A stretch of DNA of 64,000 nucleotides, taken from NCBI RefSeq assembly GCF_003194585.1, contig NZ_QHKZ01000001.1, positions 620,001-684,000 of the forward strand, given 5' to 3'. The notes below the pieces were generated by a model that was not told where the DNA came from, ran no database searches, and worked only from the letters and a program-made list of their open reading frames with translations. The stretch comes from Nocardioides daejeonensis. Lineage in GTDB: Bacteria; Actinomycetota; Actinomycetes; Propionibacteriales; Nocardioidaceae. Shown here one piece after another: positions 1 through 7,770 of the stretch. Each line of letters opens with the position of its first letter. Positions within the stretch are counted from its first letter, which is position 1. The position numbers and the translations under genes were made by a program.

Positions 1-686
1 TCGTGACCGAGGCCGACACCGCCTCCGAGCAGCTCATCCGCCGCCGGATCCTCGCCGCCCGCCCGGCCGACGGCTTCCTCGGGGAGGAAGGCAGCGACAT
101 CCACGGCAGCAGCGGCGTGCGGTGGATCGCCGACCCGATCGACGGCACCGTGAACTTCCTCTACGGGCTGCCCCAGTACGCCGTCTCACTGGCGGCAGAG
201 GTGTCGGGCGAGATCGTCGCGGGCGTGGTGGTCAACGCCGCTACGGGCGTCACCTACGCCGCACGGAGAGGTGGGGGCGCCACCCGGGACGGGGTGCCGC
301 TGCGCGTGCGGGCCGCCGTACCGTTGGGGGAGCGGCTGGTGCTGACCGGCTTCAACTACGAGGCGCACATCCGCGAGGTGCAGGCAGCCGCCGCGGCCAG
401 GCTGCTGCCCCAGGTGCGGGACCTGCGGCGGCTCGGGGCCTGCGCGCTCGACCTGTGCCACATCGCCGAGGGCGCAGCCGACGGCTACGTCGAGGAGGGT
501 GTGGCGCTGTGGGACCACGCCGCTGGAGCCCTCATCGCGGAGGAGGCGGGTGCCCGCTCCGTGCGCACCGTCGGGCGTGGCGGCAAGCCCGCTCTGGTCT
601 GTGCGCCGAGGGCTGGATTCGAGGAGTTCTGGGCACTGGTGACCGCGTGTGGATTCCTTGCCGAAGGCACGCTGATCGGGGAATAG
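1..686 (+). CDS. suhB: Inositol monophosphatase family protein, 5' end cut by window edge
   Basis: This gene belongs to the Mg-dependent inositol-1-monophosphatase family, which removes phosphate from inositol phosphates and related sugar phosphates in the cytosol. The visible part has the metal-binding GEEG, the signature ADPIDGTVNF and the C-terminal WDHAAGALIAEEAG. The frame is open to the first base, and the opening VTEAD resembles an internal family motif (usually preceded by 50-70 residues), so the GTG at base 3 is probably not the start. It lies next to a DUF4193 gene, as suhB does near Rv2699c-Rv2701c in M. tuberculosis. Family assignment is firm; the exact substrate is not. Confidence 0.9.
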   Translation, partial: VTEADTASEQLIRRRILAARPADGFLGEEGSDIHGSSGVRWIADPIDGTVNFLYGLPQYAVSLAAEVSGEIVAGVVVNAATGVTYAARRGGGATRDGVPLRVRAAVPLGERLVLTGFNYEAHIREVQAAAAARLLPQVRDLRRLGACALDLCHIAEGAADGYVEEGVALWDHAAGALIAEEAGARSVRTVGRGGKPALVCAPRAGFEEFWALVTACGFLAEGTLIGE

Positions 687-813
687 CCGACCCCGGTGGA
701 TCGTTGCGCCGACACGTCGTGTGGAATGCGCGTGCGGATTGCGCGCCGATGGTGCACAATCTGGCGCCGAGTGTGCGACGAGCAGGTGCGTGAGTCATGA
801 AGTGGAGAGGTTG

Positions 814-1104
814 ATGGCGACCGATTACGACGCCCCCCGCAAGAACGAAGAGGACCAGAGCGAAGAGAGCATCGAAGAGCTCAAGGCGCGGCGTCACGAC
901 AAGAACTCGGGCAAGGTCGACGAGGACGAGGCGGAGGCTGCTGAGGCCTTCGAGCTCCCCGGTGCGGACCTGTCCCACGAGGAGCTCTCCGTCGAGGTGA
1001 AGCCCAAGCAGGACGACGAGTTCACCTGCATGAGCTGTTTCCTGGTGCACCACCGCAGCCAGCTGGCCGACGCCAGCTCGATGATCTGCCGCGACTGCGC
1101 CTGA
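814..1104 (+). CDS. DUF4193 family small acidic zinc-ribbon-like protein
   Basis: A 96-residue protein of the actinobacterial DUF4193 family (Rv2699c-like); its function is unknown. The N-terminal two thirds are very acidic and probably disordered. The C-terminus carries a CMSC pair and a CRDC pair about 20 residues apart, which looks like a four-cysteine zinc ribbon. The ATG at 814 follows a purine-rich GGAGAGG and gives the usual family N-terminus MATDYDAPR. It stands alone, followed at once by a strong hairpin terminator. A role in RNA polymerase or ribosome regulation is sometimes guessed for such small zinc ribbons, but nothing here proves it. Confidence 0.88.
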   Translation: MATDYDAPRKNEEDQSEESIEELKARRHDKNSGKVDEDEAEAAEAFELPGADLSHEELSVEVKPKQDDEFTCMSCFLVHHRSQLADASSMICRDCA

Positions 1105-1114
1105 CCGAACAGCG

Positions 1115-1152
1115 GAAGCCCCGTACCAGCCTGCAGGCTGGTACGGGGCTTC
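1115..1152. terminator. Strong hairpin terminator between convergent genes
   Basis: A perfect 17-bp stem (1115-1131 pairing with 1136-1152) closes a TGCA loop 10 bases after the DUF4193 stop codon. The convergent DUF4235 gene ends at 1190, so the hairpin probably serves both strands. There is no long T tract, as is common in high-GC actinobacteria. Confidence 0.85.
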
Positions 1153-1189
1153 TCCGTGTCGCACGGCTTCTGCGAGCCGGCGCGGGTGC

Positions 1190-1498
1190 CTACTGGCCGT
1201 CGGCCCGCAGACCGGGCGGCAGCTCTCCGGTGGAGGCCTGGTAGTAGTGCGCAGCCTTGCGGGAGGCGAGCATCTTGACCACGCTGACGAAGGTGCCGCT
1301 GAATGCCGCCCACGCGACGGCCTCACGAAGGCTCACGTCGGGATCGGCGGGGTTCTCCGGTGGCTTGCGGCCGGTGGCCGCCTTCCAGGTCGCGTTCATC
1401 GACTTCTTGGCCAGCACGGTGCTCGCCACCGTGGTACCGAGCGCCATGACGGACCAGATCTTGGAGCTGGACTCTGCGGCCCCTGACTTCTTGGCCAT
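1190..1498 (-). CDS. DUF4235 family membrane-associated protein
   Basis: A 102-residue protein of the DUF4235 family, of unknown function and common in actinobacteria. It has two hydrophobic stretches, one around residues 14-32 and one around 62-78, so it is probably a small membrane protein. The ATG overlaps the stop codon of the upstream DUF3093 gene in a TGATG arrangement, which indicates translational coupling. Much longer open frame exists upstream in the same frame, but it only runs antisense to dut and DUF3710 and has no family character. Confidence 0.8.
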   Translation of the reverse strand: MAKKSGAAESSSKIWSVMALGTTVASTVLAKKSMNATWKAATGRKPPENPADPDVSLREAVAWAAFSGTFVSVVKMLASRKAAHYYQASTGELPPGLRADGQ

Positions 1499-1962
1499 CA
1501 CTGACCTCCTGTGGGTTCGGAGACGGAACTGAGGACGTGGGCCAGTCGCTGGGGGTGCCGCGTCGCGAGCAGCCAGTACGGCGTGGGGTCGGCCGGGTCG
1601 TCGATCTGCACCTTGACGGCCCGCTTCAGGTAGGGCCGCAGCAGGAGGTAGGCCCGGGCGTCGGCCTCGACTCCCGCTGCCCGCCGCGCAGCCTCGGGGT
1701 CCAGCGCGGTGGCCTCGCCGAGGAGGGCGAGCGGGATGTGAGCGCGGCCCGCGCGCAGCTCCCCGTCGACCACCTCGATGCGGGCCGACCCGAACTGGAC
1801 CAGTGCTCCGGCCAGCAGGACGCCGGCACCCAGCACGATGCCGCCGATGGCAGCACCCGAGAGTGCATCGACCACGGCCAGGACCAGGAAGAGGCTGACG
1901 AGCAGCATCGCTCCCTGGGCCCACCACCGCAGCGGCACGGACAGACGTTCGGCGTACTCCAC
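1498..1962 (-). CDS. DUF3093 family membrane protein
   Basis: A 154-residue protein of the DUF3093 family (Rv2698-like), unknown function. Two adjacent transmembrane segments lie at roughly residues 17-55, followed by a soluble domain. The GTG at 1962 gives the N-terminus [14 protein letters not shown], which fits the family. An upstream ATG at 2016 would overlap the divergent dut start and add 18 poorly conserved residues, so it was not chosen. The gene is divergent from dut and translationally coupled to the DUF4235 gene. Confidence 0.82.
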   Translation of the reverse strand: MEYAERLSVPLRWWAQGAMLLVSLFLVLAVVDALSGAAIGGIVLGAGVLLAGALVQFGSARIEVVDGELRAGRAHIPLALLGEATALDPEAARRAAGVEADARAYLLLRPYLKRAVKVQIDDPADPTPYWLLATRHPQRLAHVLSSVSEPTGGQ

Positions 1963-2001
1963 GATGATGAGTTTCCCAGACCGGAGGTGGGAGCGCACGG
2001 G

Positions 2002-2007
2002 TAGGGT
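2002..2007 (+). promoter_or_regulatory. -10 box TAGGGT for leaderless dut
   Basis: TAGGGT matches TANNNT and ends 7 bases before the dut ATG, too close for a leader with a ribosome binding site. Eleven starts in this window share the geometry. Confidence 0.55.
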
Positions 2008-2014
2008 CAGCAGC

Positions 2015-2494
2015 ATGACTGACGCAGGTGTCGCGGTGCCGTTGGTGCGGCTCGATCCTGGGCTTCCGCTGCCGCGTTACGCCCACCCGGGCGACGCTGG
2101 CGCCGACCTGATGTCGGCAGCGGACCTGGTGCTCGGGCCGGGGGAGCGCGCCCTGGTGCCGACCGGCGTCGCGCTTGCGCTGCCGCCGGGACACGTCGGT
2201 CTGGTCCATCCGCGTTCGGGCCTGGCGGCTCGGCACGGGATCACCATCGTGAACGCGCCCGGCACCGTCGACTGCGGCTACCGCGGCGAGATCAAGGTGC
2301 TCCTGCTCAACACCGATCGCACCGAGCCCTTCCAGGTGCGGCGCGGCGACCGGATCGCTCAGCTGGTCGTCCAGCGCTACGAGCAGGCGCACTTCGTCGA
2401 GGTCGAGGCCCTCGACGACTCGGCACGCGGTGCGGGGGGCTACGGTTCCACCGGCGGTTTCGCCGGCGCAGACCCACAGAGGAGTTCGTTGTGA
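2015..2494 (+). CDS. dut: dUTP diphosphatase (dUTPase)
   Basis: Hydrolyses dUTP to dUMP and pyrophosphate, keeping uracil out of DNA and feeding thymidylate synthesis. All five motifs of the trimeric dUTPase family are visible in order: [38 protein letters not shown] and the C-terminal glycine-rich [10 protein letters not shown] that closes over the nucleotide. The 159-residue length is normal. The ATG at 2015 has no ribosome binding site but a TAGGGT box 7 bases upstream, suggesting a leaderless mRNA. The gene overlaps the downstream DUF3710 gene by 4 bases (GTGA). Confidence 0.97.
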   Translation: MTDAGVAVPLVRLDPGLPLPRYAHPGDAGADLMSAADLVLGPGERALVPTGVALALPPGHVGLVHPRSGLAARHGITIVNAPGTVDCGYRGEIKVLLLNTDRTEPFQVRRGDRIAQLVVQRYEQAHFVEVEALDDSARGAGGYGSTGGFAGADPQRSSL

Positions 2495-3180
2495 AGTTCG
2501 GACGCAAGTCCACCAAGGCCAAGACGACCGAGGAGTCGGTCGACGCCGCCGCGCCGACTCCCGCCGACGAGGTCGAGACCCCGGTCGAGGTCGAGACCCC
2601 GGCCGACGAGGCGTCGGTGTCCGCCGGTCCGCGCGACGCCGGCGAGGTCGACCTCGAGGGCGACGGAGTGCCGCGCGTCGACCTGACCAGTCTGCTGATC
2701 GCCCCCGCCGACGGGCTGGAGCTGCGCCTCCAGGTCAACGAGGCCGACGGCTCGGTGCAGAGCATCCTGCTGACCGGAGAGGACGGCGCCGTGGAGCTGC
2801 GCGCCTTCGCCGCCTCCCGAGGCGGCGACATGTGGAGCGATGTACGCAGGCAGATCGCGGCGGAGACGTCGCGCCAGGGCGGCACCGCCACGGAGTCCGA
2901 GGGCCCGCACGGCACGGAGCTGCACTGTCAGATGACGGTGCGCACCCCCGACGGACGGACCGGCGTGCAGCCGACCCGCGTGGTGGGGTTCAACGGGCCC
3001 CGCTGGTTCCTCCGGGCCACCTACCTGGGCCGCCCCGCGGTCCAGCCGGAGACGGCCGGCATCTTCGAGGAGGCCGTCAACTCCCTGGTCGTACGCCGCG
3101 GCGAAGGCCCGATGGCGCCCGGTGAGGCCCTGCCGATCAACCTCCCGCCGCAGGCGCGGCGGATGGCCCCCGCTGAGTGA
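2491..3180 (+). CDS. DUF3710 family protein
   Basis: A 229-residue protein of the DUF3710 family (Rv2696c-like), unknown function. The first 50 residues are charged and rich in Ala, Glu and Thr with a short repeated VETP pattern, probably disordered. The rest is a globular alpha/beta domain containing the conserved stretch around [12 protein letters not shown]. The GTG start overlaps the dut stop (GTGA) and follows GGAG at 2481, so the two genes are translated together. The fixed position between dut and an OB-fold gene in actinobacteria hints at a nucleic-acid-related role, but that is only inference. Confidence 0.85.
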   Translation: MKFGRKSTKAKTTEESVDAAAPTPADEVETPVEVETPADEASVSAGPRDAGEVDLEGDGVPRVDLTSLLIAPADGLELRLQVNEADGSVQSILLTGEDGAVELRAFAASRGGDMWSDVRRQIAAETSRQGGTATESEGPHGTELHCQMTVRTPDGRTGVQPTRVVGFNGPRWFLRATYLGRPAVQPETAGIFEEAVNSLVVRRGEGPMAPGEALPINLPPQARRMAPAE

Positions 3181-3189
3181 GGGCAGCCG

Positions 3190-3561
3190 ATGGAGGAGGG
3201 GACCTGGCGGTCCCGGATGAGCCGCCGGATCAGTGACTGGGCCAACAGCAGCGATCAGCACGCCCGTGACCTGCGTCGAGCCCATGCGACGTCCGGTCAG
3301 GTCAGCATTGCGGACGCGCCGGACCGCGAGATGGTCCGGCTCTCCGGCACGGTCCGTTCGGTGACCCTGCGTCCGCGCGGCGGTGTGCCCGCGTTGGAGG
3401 CAGAGCTCGACGACGGCAGTGGCGTGATCACGCTCCTCTGGCTGGGGCGACGCCGGATCATCGGCATCAGCGCCGGACGGACCCTGACCGTGGGCGGCCG
3501 GATCGGCCTGCAGGACGGGCACCGCGTGATGTTCAACCCCCGATACGAGCTGCGCCCATGA
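3190..3561 (+). CDS. OB-fold nucleic-acid-binding domain protein
   Basis: A 123-residue protein with a single OB-fold of the tRNA_anti type, from about residue 48 (VRLSGTVRSVTL) to 120, as in Rv2694c. RecG-like and aspartyl-tRNA-synthetase-like OB folds of this kind bind single-stranded nucleic acid. The first 40 residues are basic and helical. The ATG at 3190 follows a GAGGG purine run. It sits in the dut-DUF3710-OB-DUF3159 operon and overlaps the next gene by 4 bases. The binding partner is unknown. Confidence 0.82.
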   Translation: MEEGTWRSRMSRRISDWANSSDQHARDLRRAHATSGQVSIADAPDREMVRLSGTVRSVTLRPRGGVPALEAELDDGSGVITLLWLGRRRIIGISAGRTLTVGGRIGLQDGHRVMFNPRYELRP

Positions 3562-4292
3562 CCGAGTCGACGACCGAGGACGGTCAGCCCCAGCCCGCCG
3601 ACGAGCACACCGTCGAGGCGGTGGTCCGCGCCCAGCTCTCCAAGGCGCTCGGTGGCCGCCGCGGCATGCTCGAGGCCGCGGTGCCGACGATCATGTTCAC
3701 CTTCTCGTTCATCGCGTTCAAGGACCTGAAGCTCTCCTTGAGCATCAGCCTGGCCGCGGCGCTGCTGGCGCTCTTCGTGCGGCTCGTACAGCGCTCCTCC
3801 GTGCAGTTCTGTGTCAACGCCCTGATCGGGATCGCCATCGGCGCGGCCTTCGCGCTGCGGGCTGCCAAGGCGGGCGGCGACGCGAACGACCAGGCCCTCG
3901 CCTACTTCCTTCCTGGGCTGCTCTACAACTCCGCCTACGCAGTGGGGCTGACCCTCTCCAATCTGGTGCGGTGGCCGCTGATGGGCTTCATGGTGGGCAG
4001 TGTCACCGGCGACCTGACCGAATGGCGCAAGGACCCCCAGATCGTGCGTCTCTGCTCCCGGCTCACCTGGATGCTGGTCCTGCCCTGTCTCGCCCGGGTG
4101 CTCGTGCAGACGCCGTTCTACGTGCTGGGCAAGAGCGGTGGCATGGACCCGGGCGCGGCCGTGGCGGCGCTCGGCATCTCCAAGATCGCGATGGGCTGGC
4201 CGCTGCAGTTGGCCTCACTGGCGGTCATGGTCTGGCTGCTGGCCCGCAACGCGACGCCGGTGCGCCTGAAGCCCGCCGACGAAGGCGCCTGA
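3558..4292 (+). CDS. DUF3159 family integral membrane protein
   Basis: A 244-residue membrane protein of the DUF3159 family (Rv2693c-like). A charged cytosolic N-terminus of about 35 residues precedes five or six hydrophobic helices. The family resembles intracellular-septation-A type membrane proteins, but the function is not established. The ATG overlaps the OB-fold gene stop (ATGA). It is the last gene of the operon and is convergent with the CeoC gene, with only 8 bases between the stop codons. Confidence 0.85.
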   Translation: MTESTTEDGQPQPADEHTVEAVVRAQLSKALGGRRGMLEAAVPTIMFTFSFIAFKDLKLSLSISLAAALLALFVRLVQRSSVQFCVNALIGIAIGAAFALRAAKAGGDANDQALAYFLPGLLYNSAYAVGLTLSNLVRWPLMGFMVGSVTGDLTEWRKDPQIVRLCSRLTWMLVLPCLARVLVQTPFYVLGKSGGMDPGAAVAALGISKIAMGWPLQLASLAVMVWLLARNATPVRLKPADEGA

Positions 4293-4300
4293 CGCCTGGG

Positions 4301-4972
4301 TCAGGCGTGGTCCGGGCGGGGTGCCAGCAGCCGCTGCAGCTCCGGCTCGACCGTCGCCGGCACCACGAAGAGCAGCTCGTCGCCGGACTCCAGGGGCTCC
4401 TGGCGCTCGGGCGTGTAGACGTTGCCGTCGCGCAGGATCGTCACCAGGGCGCAGTTCTCCGGCCACGGGACCAGACCCGCCGGGGTGCCGACGTACGGCG
4501 AGTCGTCGGGCAGGGTCATCTCGACGAGGTTGGCGTTGCCCTTGCGGAAGGTGAAGAGCCGCACCAGGTCACCGACCGAGACCGCCTCCTCGACCAGGGC
4601 CGACATGATGCGCGGGGTCGAGACGCTGACGTCGACGCCCCATGCCTCGGTGAAGAGCCACTCGTTGTTGGGGTGGTTGACCCGGCCGACGGTGCGGGGC
4701 ACCCCGAACTCGGTCTTGGCGAGCAGCGAGGTCACCAGGTTGGCCTTGTCGTCGCCGGTCGCGGCGATCACGACGTCGCAGTGCTGGAGGCGGGCCTCCT
4801 CGAGGGAGGAGAGCTCGCAGGAGTCGGCAAGCAGCCACTCGGCCTCGGGCACGGCCTCGGGCCGGATGGAGACGGCGTTCTTGTCGATGAGGAGGACGGT
4901 GTGACCGTTCTCGATCAGCTCGGTGGCGATCGAACGGCCGACGGCGCCCGCACCGGCGATGGCGACTCGCAT
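4301..4972 (-). CDS. ceoC: TrkA-type potassium uptake regulatory subunit (CeoC-like)
   Basis: A 223-residue cytosolic K+ transport regulator. The N-terminal RCK_N Rossmann domain begins MRVAIAGAGAVGRS (GxGxxG for NAD/NADH) and the C-terminal RCK_C domain starts near residue 140. Such proteins gate a partner K+ transporter in response to nucleotides. Its ATG overlaps the stop of the upstream paralogue (TGATG), so the pair is made together and probably forms a heteromer, like CeoB/CeoC (Rv2691/Rv2692). The likely client is the permease encoded divergently from 5697. Confidence 0.88.
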   Translation of the reverse strand: MRVAIAGAGAVGRSIATELIENGHTVLLIDKNAVSIRPEAVPEAEWLLADSCELSSLEEARLQHCDVVIAATGDDKANLVTSLLAKTEFGVPRTVGRVNHPNNEWLFTEAWGVDVSVSTPRIMSALVEEAVSVGDLVRLFTFRKGNANLVEMTLPDDSPYVGTPAGLVPWPENCALVTILRDGNVYTPERQEPLESGDELLFVVPATVEPELQRLLAPRPDHA

Positions 4973-5634
4973 CAGATCTCCTCCGGTCCGCGCTGAACGA
5001 CCTTGTAGGCACGCGCCGCCGACTCCTCGCGCATGACCAGGTGCAGGATGTCGCCCTCTTGGAGCACCGACTCGCGGGTCGGCAGCATGCCCTCGCCGAG
5101 GCGGTCGATCCAGGCGATCCGGATGCTGGCCTGCTCCTGGAGGTCGATGGTGCGCTGGCCGACCCAGGCGTCCGGCACGGAGACTTGGTCGAGTCGGATC
5201 GTGCCGGACGGGTCGCGGAACGTCGGCTCGGCGCCGGCCGGCAGGATCCGGCGGAGCACTTGGTCGGAGGTCCACTTGACGGTGGCGACGGTCGTGATGC
5301 CCAGCCGCTGGTAGACCTCGGCGCGGCCAGGGTCGTAGATCCGGGCGACGACGGTCTGGATGCCGAAGCTCTCCCGGGCGACCCGCGCCGCGATGATGTT
5401 GGAGTTGTCACCGCTCGAGACCGCGGCGAACGCGTCGGCGCGGCCGATCCCGGCCTTGGTCAGCACGGCCTGGTCGAAGCCGTAGCCCGTCACCTTGTCA
5501 CCGTTGAACGACGGTCCGAGACGTCGGAAGGCGTCCGGATTGCTGTCGATCACCGAGACCGTGTGGTTGCGCTCCTCGAGGCTCCTGGCGAGCGTCGAGC
5601 CGACCCGGCCGCAGCCCATGATCACGACATGCAC
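4972..5634 (-). CDS. ceoB: TrkA-type potassium uptake regulatory subunit (CeoB-like)
   Basis: A 220-residue RCK protein with N-terminal MHVVIMGCGRVGSTLA (GxGxxG) and a C-terminal RCK_C domain with the ligand-site-like region around VLQEGDILHLVMREE. I chose the GTG at 5634 because it gives the family N-terminus and is preceded on the minus strand by TAGCCT, 7 bases upstream, a leaderless -10 geometry. It is divergent from the KimA-like permease, with only 62 bases between starts, and coupled to the second TrkA gene. Confidence 0.88.
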   Translation of the reverse strand: MHVVIMGCGRVGSTLARSLEERNHTVSVIDSNPDAFRRLGPSFNGDKVTGYGFDQAVLTKAGIGRADAFAAVSSGDNSNIIAARVARESFGIQTVVARIYDPGRAEVYQRLGITTVATVKWTSDQVLRRILPAGAEPTFRDPSGTIRLDQVSVPDAWVGQRTIDLQEQASIRIAWIDRLGEGMLPTRESVLQEGDILHLVMREESAARAYKVVQRGPEEI

Positions 5635-5641
5635 GTCGCAG

Positions 5642-5647
5642 AGGCTA
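5642..5647 (-). promoter_or_regulatory. -10 box TAGCCT for leaderless ceoB
   Basis: On the minus strand TAGCCT ends 7 bases before the GTG of ceoB. The divergent permease uses the identical hexamer, so both sides of the potassium locus have matching promoters. Confidence 0.5.
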
Positions 5648-5682
5648 CCGCAGCAAAAGCATGAATAGCCGCCGGTGTGGAC

Positions 5683-5688
5683 TAGCCT
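5683..5688 (+). promoter_or_regulatory. -10 box TAGCCT for leaderless kimA-like gene
   Basis: TAGCCT ends 8 bases before the GTG at 5697 and no ribosome binding site is present. Confidence 0.5.
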
Positions 5689-5696
5689 GATCCGTC

Positions 5697-7748
5697 GTGG
5701 GTGTCGGAGACGTTTCCAAGCGGATCCTGCTGGGGCGCAAGCTCCGCAGCTCGCAGCTGGGGGAGACCCTGCTGCCGAAGCGCGTGGCGCTTCCTGTCTT
5801 CGCCAGCGACGCGCTCTCGTCGGTCGCCTACGCACCCGACGAGATCTTCATCATGCTGTCGCTGGCGGGGGCGACGACGTACGCCTGGTCGTGGAAGGTC
5901 GGGCTGGCCGTCGCGGTCGTGATGGCGGCCGTGATCGCCTCCTACCGACAGACGGTGCACGCCTATCCCAGCGGGGGTGGCGACTACGAGGTCGCCAAGG
6001 TGAACCTGGGGGAACGTGCCGGGATGACTGTCGGGGCCGCGCTTCTGGTCGACTACGTGCTCACTGTGGCGGTGTCGATCTCCTCAGGGGCGCAGTACGC
6101 CGCCGCGGCGATCCCGGCGCTCTCGGGGCACGAGGCGACGTTCGCCGTCGGGCTGGTGCTCGCGCTGACCGCGATGAACCTGCGCGGGGTGCGCGAGTCG
6201 GGGACGTTCTTCGCGATCCCCACCTACGCCTTCATGGCCGGCATCCTGGTGATGTGCGGCGTCGGCATGTTCCAGCTCGTCACCGGCCACCTCGGCACCG
6301 TGGAGACCGCCGACCTGCAGGTGATCCCGTCCTCGGGATACGAGCAGGAGCTGACCACCATCGGCCTGATCTTCCTTCTCGCGCGCGCCTTCTCCTCGGG
6401 CTGCGCCGCGCTCACCGGTGTCGAGGCGATCTCCAACGGCGTGCCGGCGTTCCGGCGACCGAAGTCGCGCAACGCGGCGTCGACGCTGCTGCTGCTGGGG
6501 CTCATCGCCATCACCATGATGCTGAGTGTCATCACCCTCGCCCACCAGATGGGCCTGCGGTACGTCGATCCGCACCACCTCGACCGGCTGCGGCTCGCCG
6601 ACGGCTCGCCGGTGCCTGCCGACTACGACCAGCACACCGTGATCGCCCAGCTCGCGCGCGCGATCTTCGACGGCTTCTCGCCGGGCTTCTACTTCGTCGT
6701 GGTCGTCACCGGCGTGGTCCTGGTGCTGGCGGCCAACACGGCGTTCAACGGCTTCCCGGTGCTCGGCTCGATCCTCGCCAAGGACGGCTATGCGCCCCGC
6801 GCCCTGGGCTCTCGGGGCGACCGTCTCGCCTACAGCAACGGCATCGTCTTCCTGGCGGTCATGGCGATCGTGCTGATCTGGGTCTTCGACGCCGAGGTGA
6901 CGCGGCTGATCCAGCTCTACATCGTCGGTGTCTTCATCAGCTTCACGCTCTCGCAGCTCGGCATGATCCGGCACTGGACGCGCCACTTGGAGAAGGTCAA
7001 GGATCCCGCCGAGCGACACCGGATGCAGCGCTCCCGGCTGATCAACACGATCGGGCTCGGATTCACCGGCACGGTGCTGGTCGTCGTGCTGATCACGAAG
7101 TTCCTGGCGGGTGCCTGGATCACGCTGCTGGCGATGGGCGTCTTCATCGCGATCATGTTCCGCATCCGGCGTCACTACCAGCGGGTATCCGACGAGCTGG
7201 CTGCCGATGACCAGGACAAGGTGCTGCCCACCCGCGTGCATGCGGTGGTGCTGGTCTCCAAGCTGCACAAGCCGACCCTGCGCGCGTTGGCGTTCGCCAA
7301 GGCGACCCGGCCGAACGTGCTCGAGGCGATCTACGTGAGCACCGACGTCGGCGAGGCCGACGGCCTGCTGGCGGAGTGGGACCAGCGAGGCATCGACGTA
7401 CCGTTGAAGGTGCTCTACTCGCCCTATCGGGAGCTGGTCCGGCCGGTGGTCGAGTACGCCAGCGAGATCCGTGCGGCCAACCCGCGTGGCGTCGTCGCGG
7501 TCTACATCCCCGAGTACGTCGTCGGTCACTGGTGGGAGCAGTTGCTGCACAACCAGACCGCGCTGCGGCTCAAGGGCCGGCTGCTCTTCACGCCGGGCGT
7601 GATGGTCACCTCCGTGCCCTATCAGCTGCGCTCCTCCGCTGCGGCCCTGGAGCGCAAGACCCGCAGCGCCAAGCGGGCCAAGGCCGGCGACGTACGCCGC
7701 GGGGCACCGTCGGCGCCGGATCGTCGCGGCTATCGACAGGTCGACTAG
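5697..7748 (+). CDS. KimA-like APC-superfamily permease, probable potassium importer
   Basis: A 683-residue membrane protein with about 12 hydrophobic helices (residues 35-490) and a soluble C-terminal domain. The motif ASDALSSVAYAPDEI near residue 37 matches the ALSSVxYxxEEI region of Bacillus KimA, a proton-coupled K+ importer, and the Rv2690c family. The C-terminal part (VHAVVLVSKLHKPTLRALA) resembles the universal-stress-like domain of KimA. It is divergent from two TrkA/RCK genes, which fits potassium better than the generic amino-acid permease label. The start is GTG with no ribosome binding site. K+ as substrate is inference from family and context. Confidence 0.82.
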   Translation: MGVGDVSKRILLGRKLRSSQLGETLLPKRVALPVFASDALSSVAYAPDEIFIMLSLAGATTYAWSWKVGLAVAVVMAAVIASYRQTVHAYPSGGGDYEVAKVNLGERAGMTVGAALLVDYVLTVAVSISSGAQYAAAAIPALSGHEATFAVGLVLALTAMNLRGVRESGTFFAIPTYAFMAGILVMCGVGMFQLVTGHLGTVETADLQVIPSSGYEQELTTIGLIFLLARAFSSGCAALTGVEAISNGVPAFRRPKSRNAASTLLLLGLIAITMMLSVITLAHQMGLRYVDPHHLDRLRLADGSPVPADYDQHTVIAQLARAIFDGFSPGFYFVVVVTGVVLVLAANTAFNGFPVLGSILAKDGYAPRALGSRGDRLAYSNGIVFLAVMAIVLIWVFDAEVTRLIQLYIVGVFISFTLSQLGMIRHWTRHLEKVKDPAERHRMQRSRLINTIGLGFTGTVLVVVLITKFLAGAWITLLAMGVFIAIMFRIRRHYQRVSDELAADDQDKVLPTRVHAVVLVSKLHKPTLRALAFAKATRPNVLEAIYVSTDVGEADGLLAEWDQRGIDVPLKVLYSPYRELVRPVVEYASEIRAANPRGVVAVYIPEYVVGHWWEQLLHNQTALRLKGRLLFTPGVMVTSVPYQLRSSAAALERKTRSAKRAKAGDVRRGAPSAPDRRGYRQVD

Positions 7749-7770
7749 AGGAATGAGGAGGCGCGCCCGG

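Noticed and set aside
5697..7748. Plain amino-acid permease label
   Set aside because: The ALSSVAY motif, the large C-terminal domain and the divergent RCK genes point to a KimA-like potassium importer instead.
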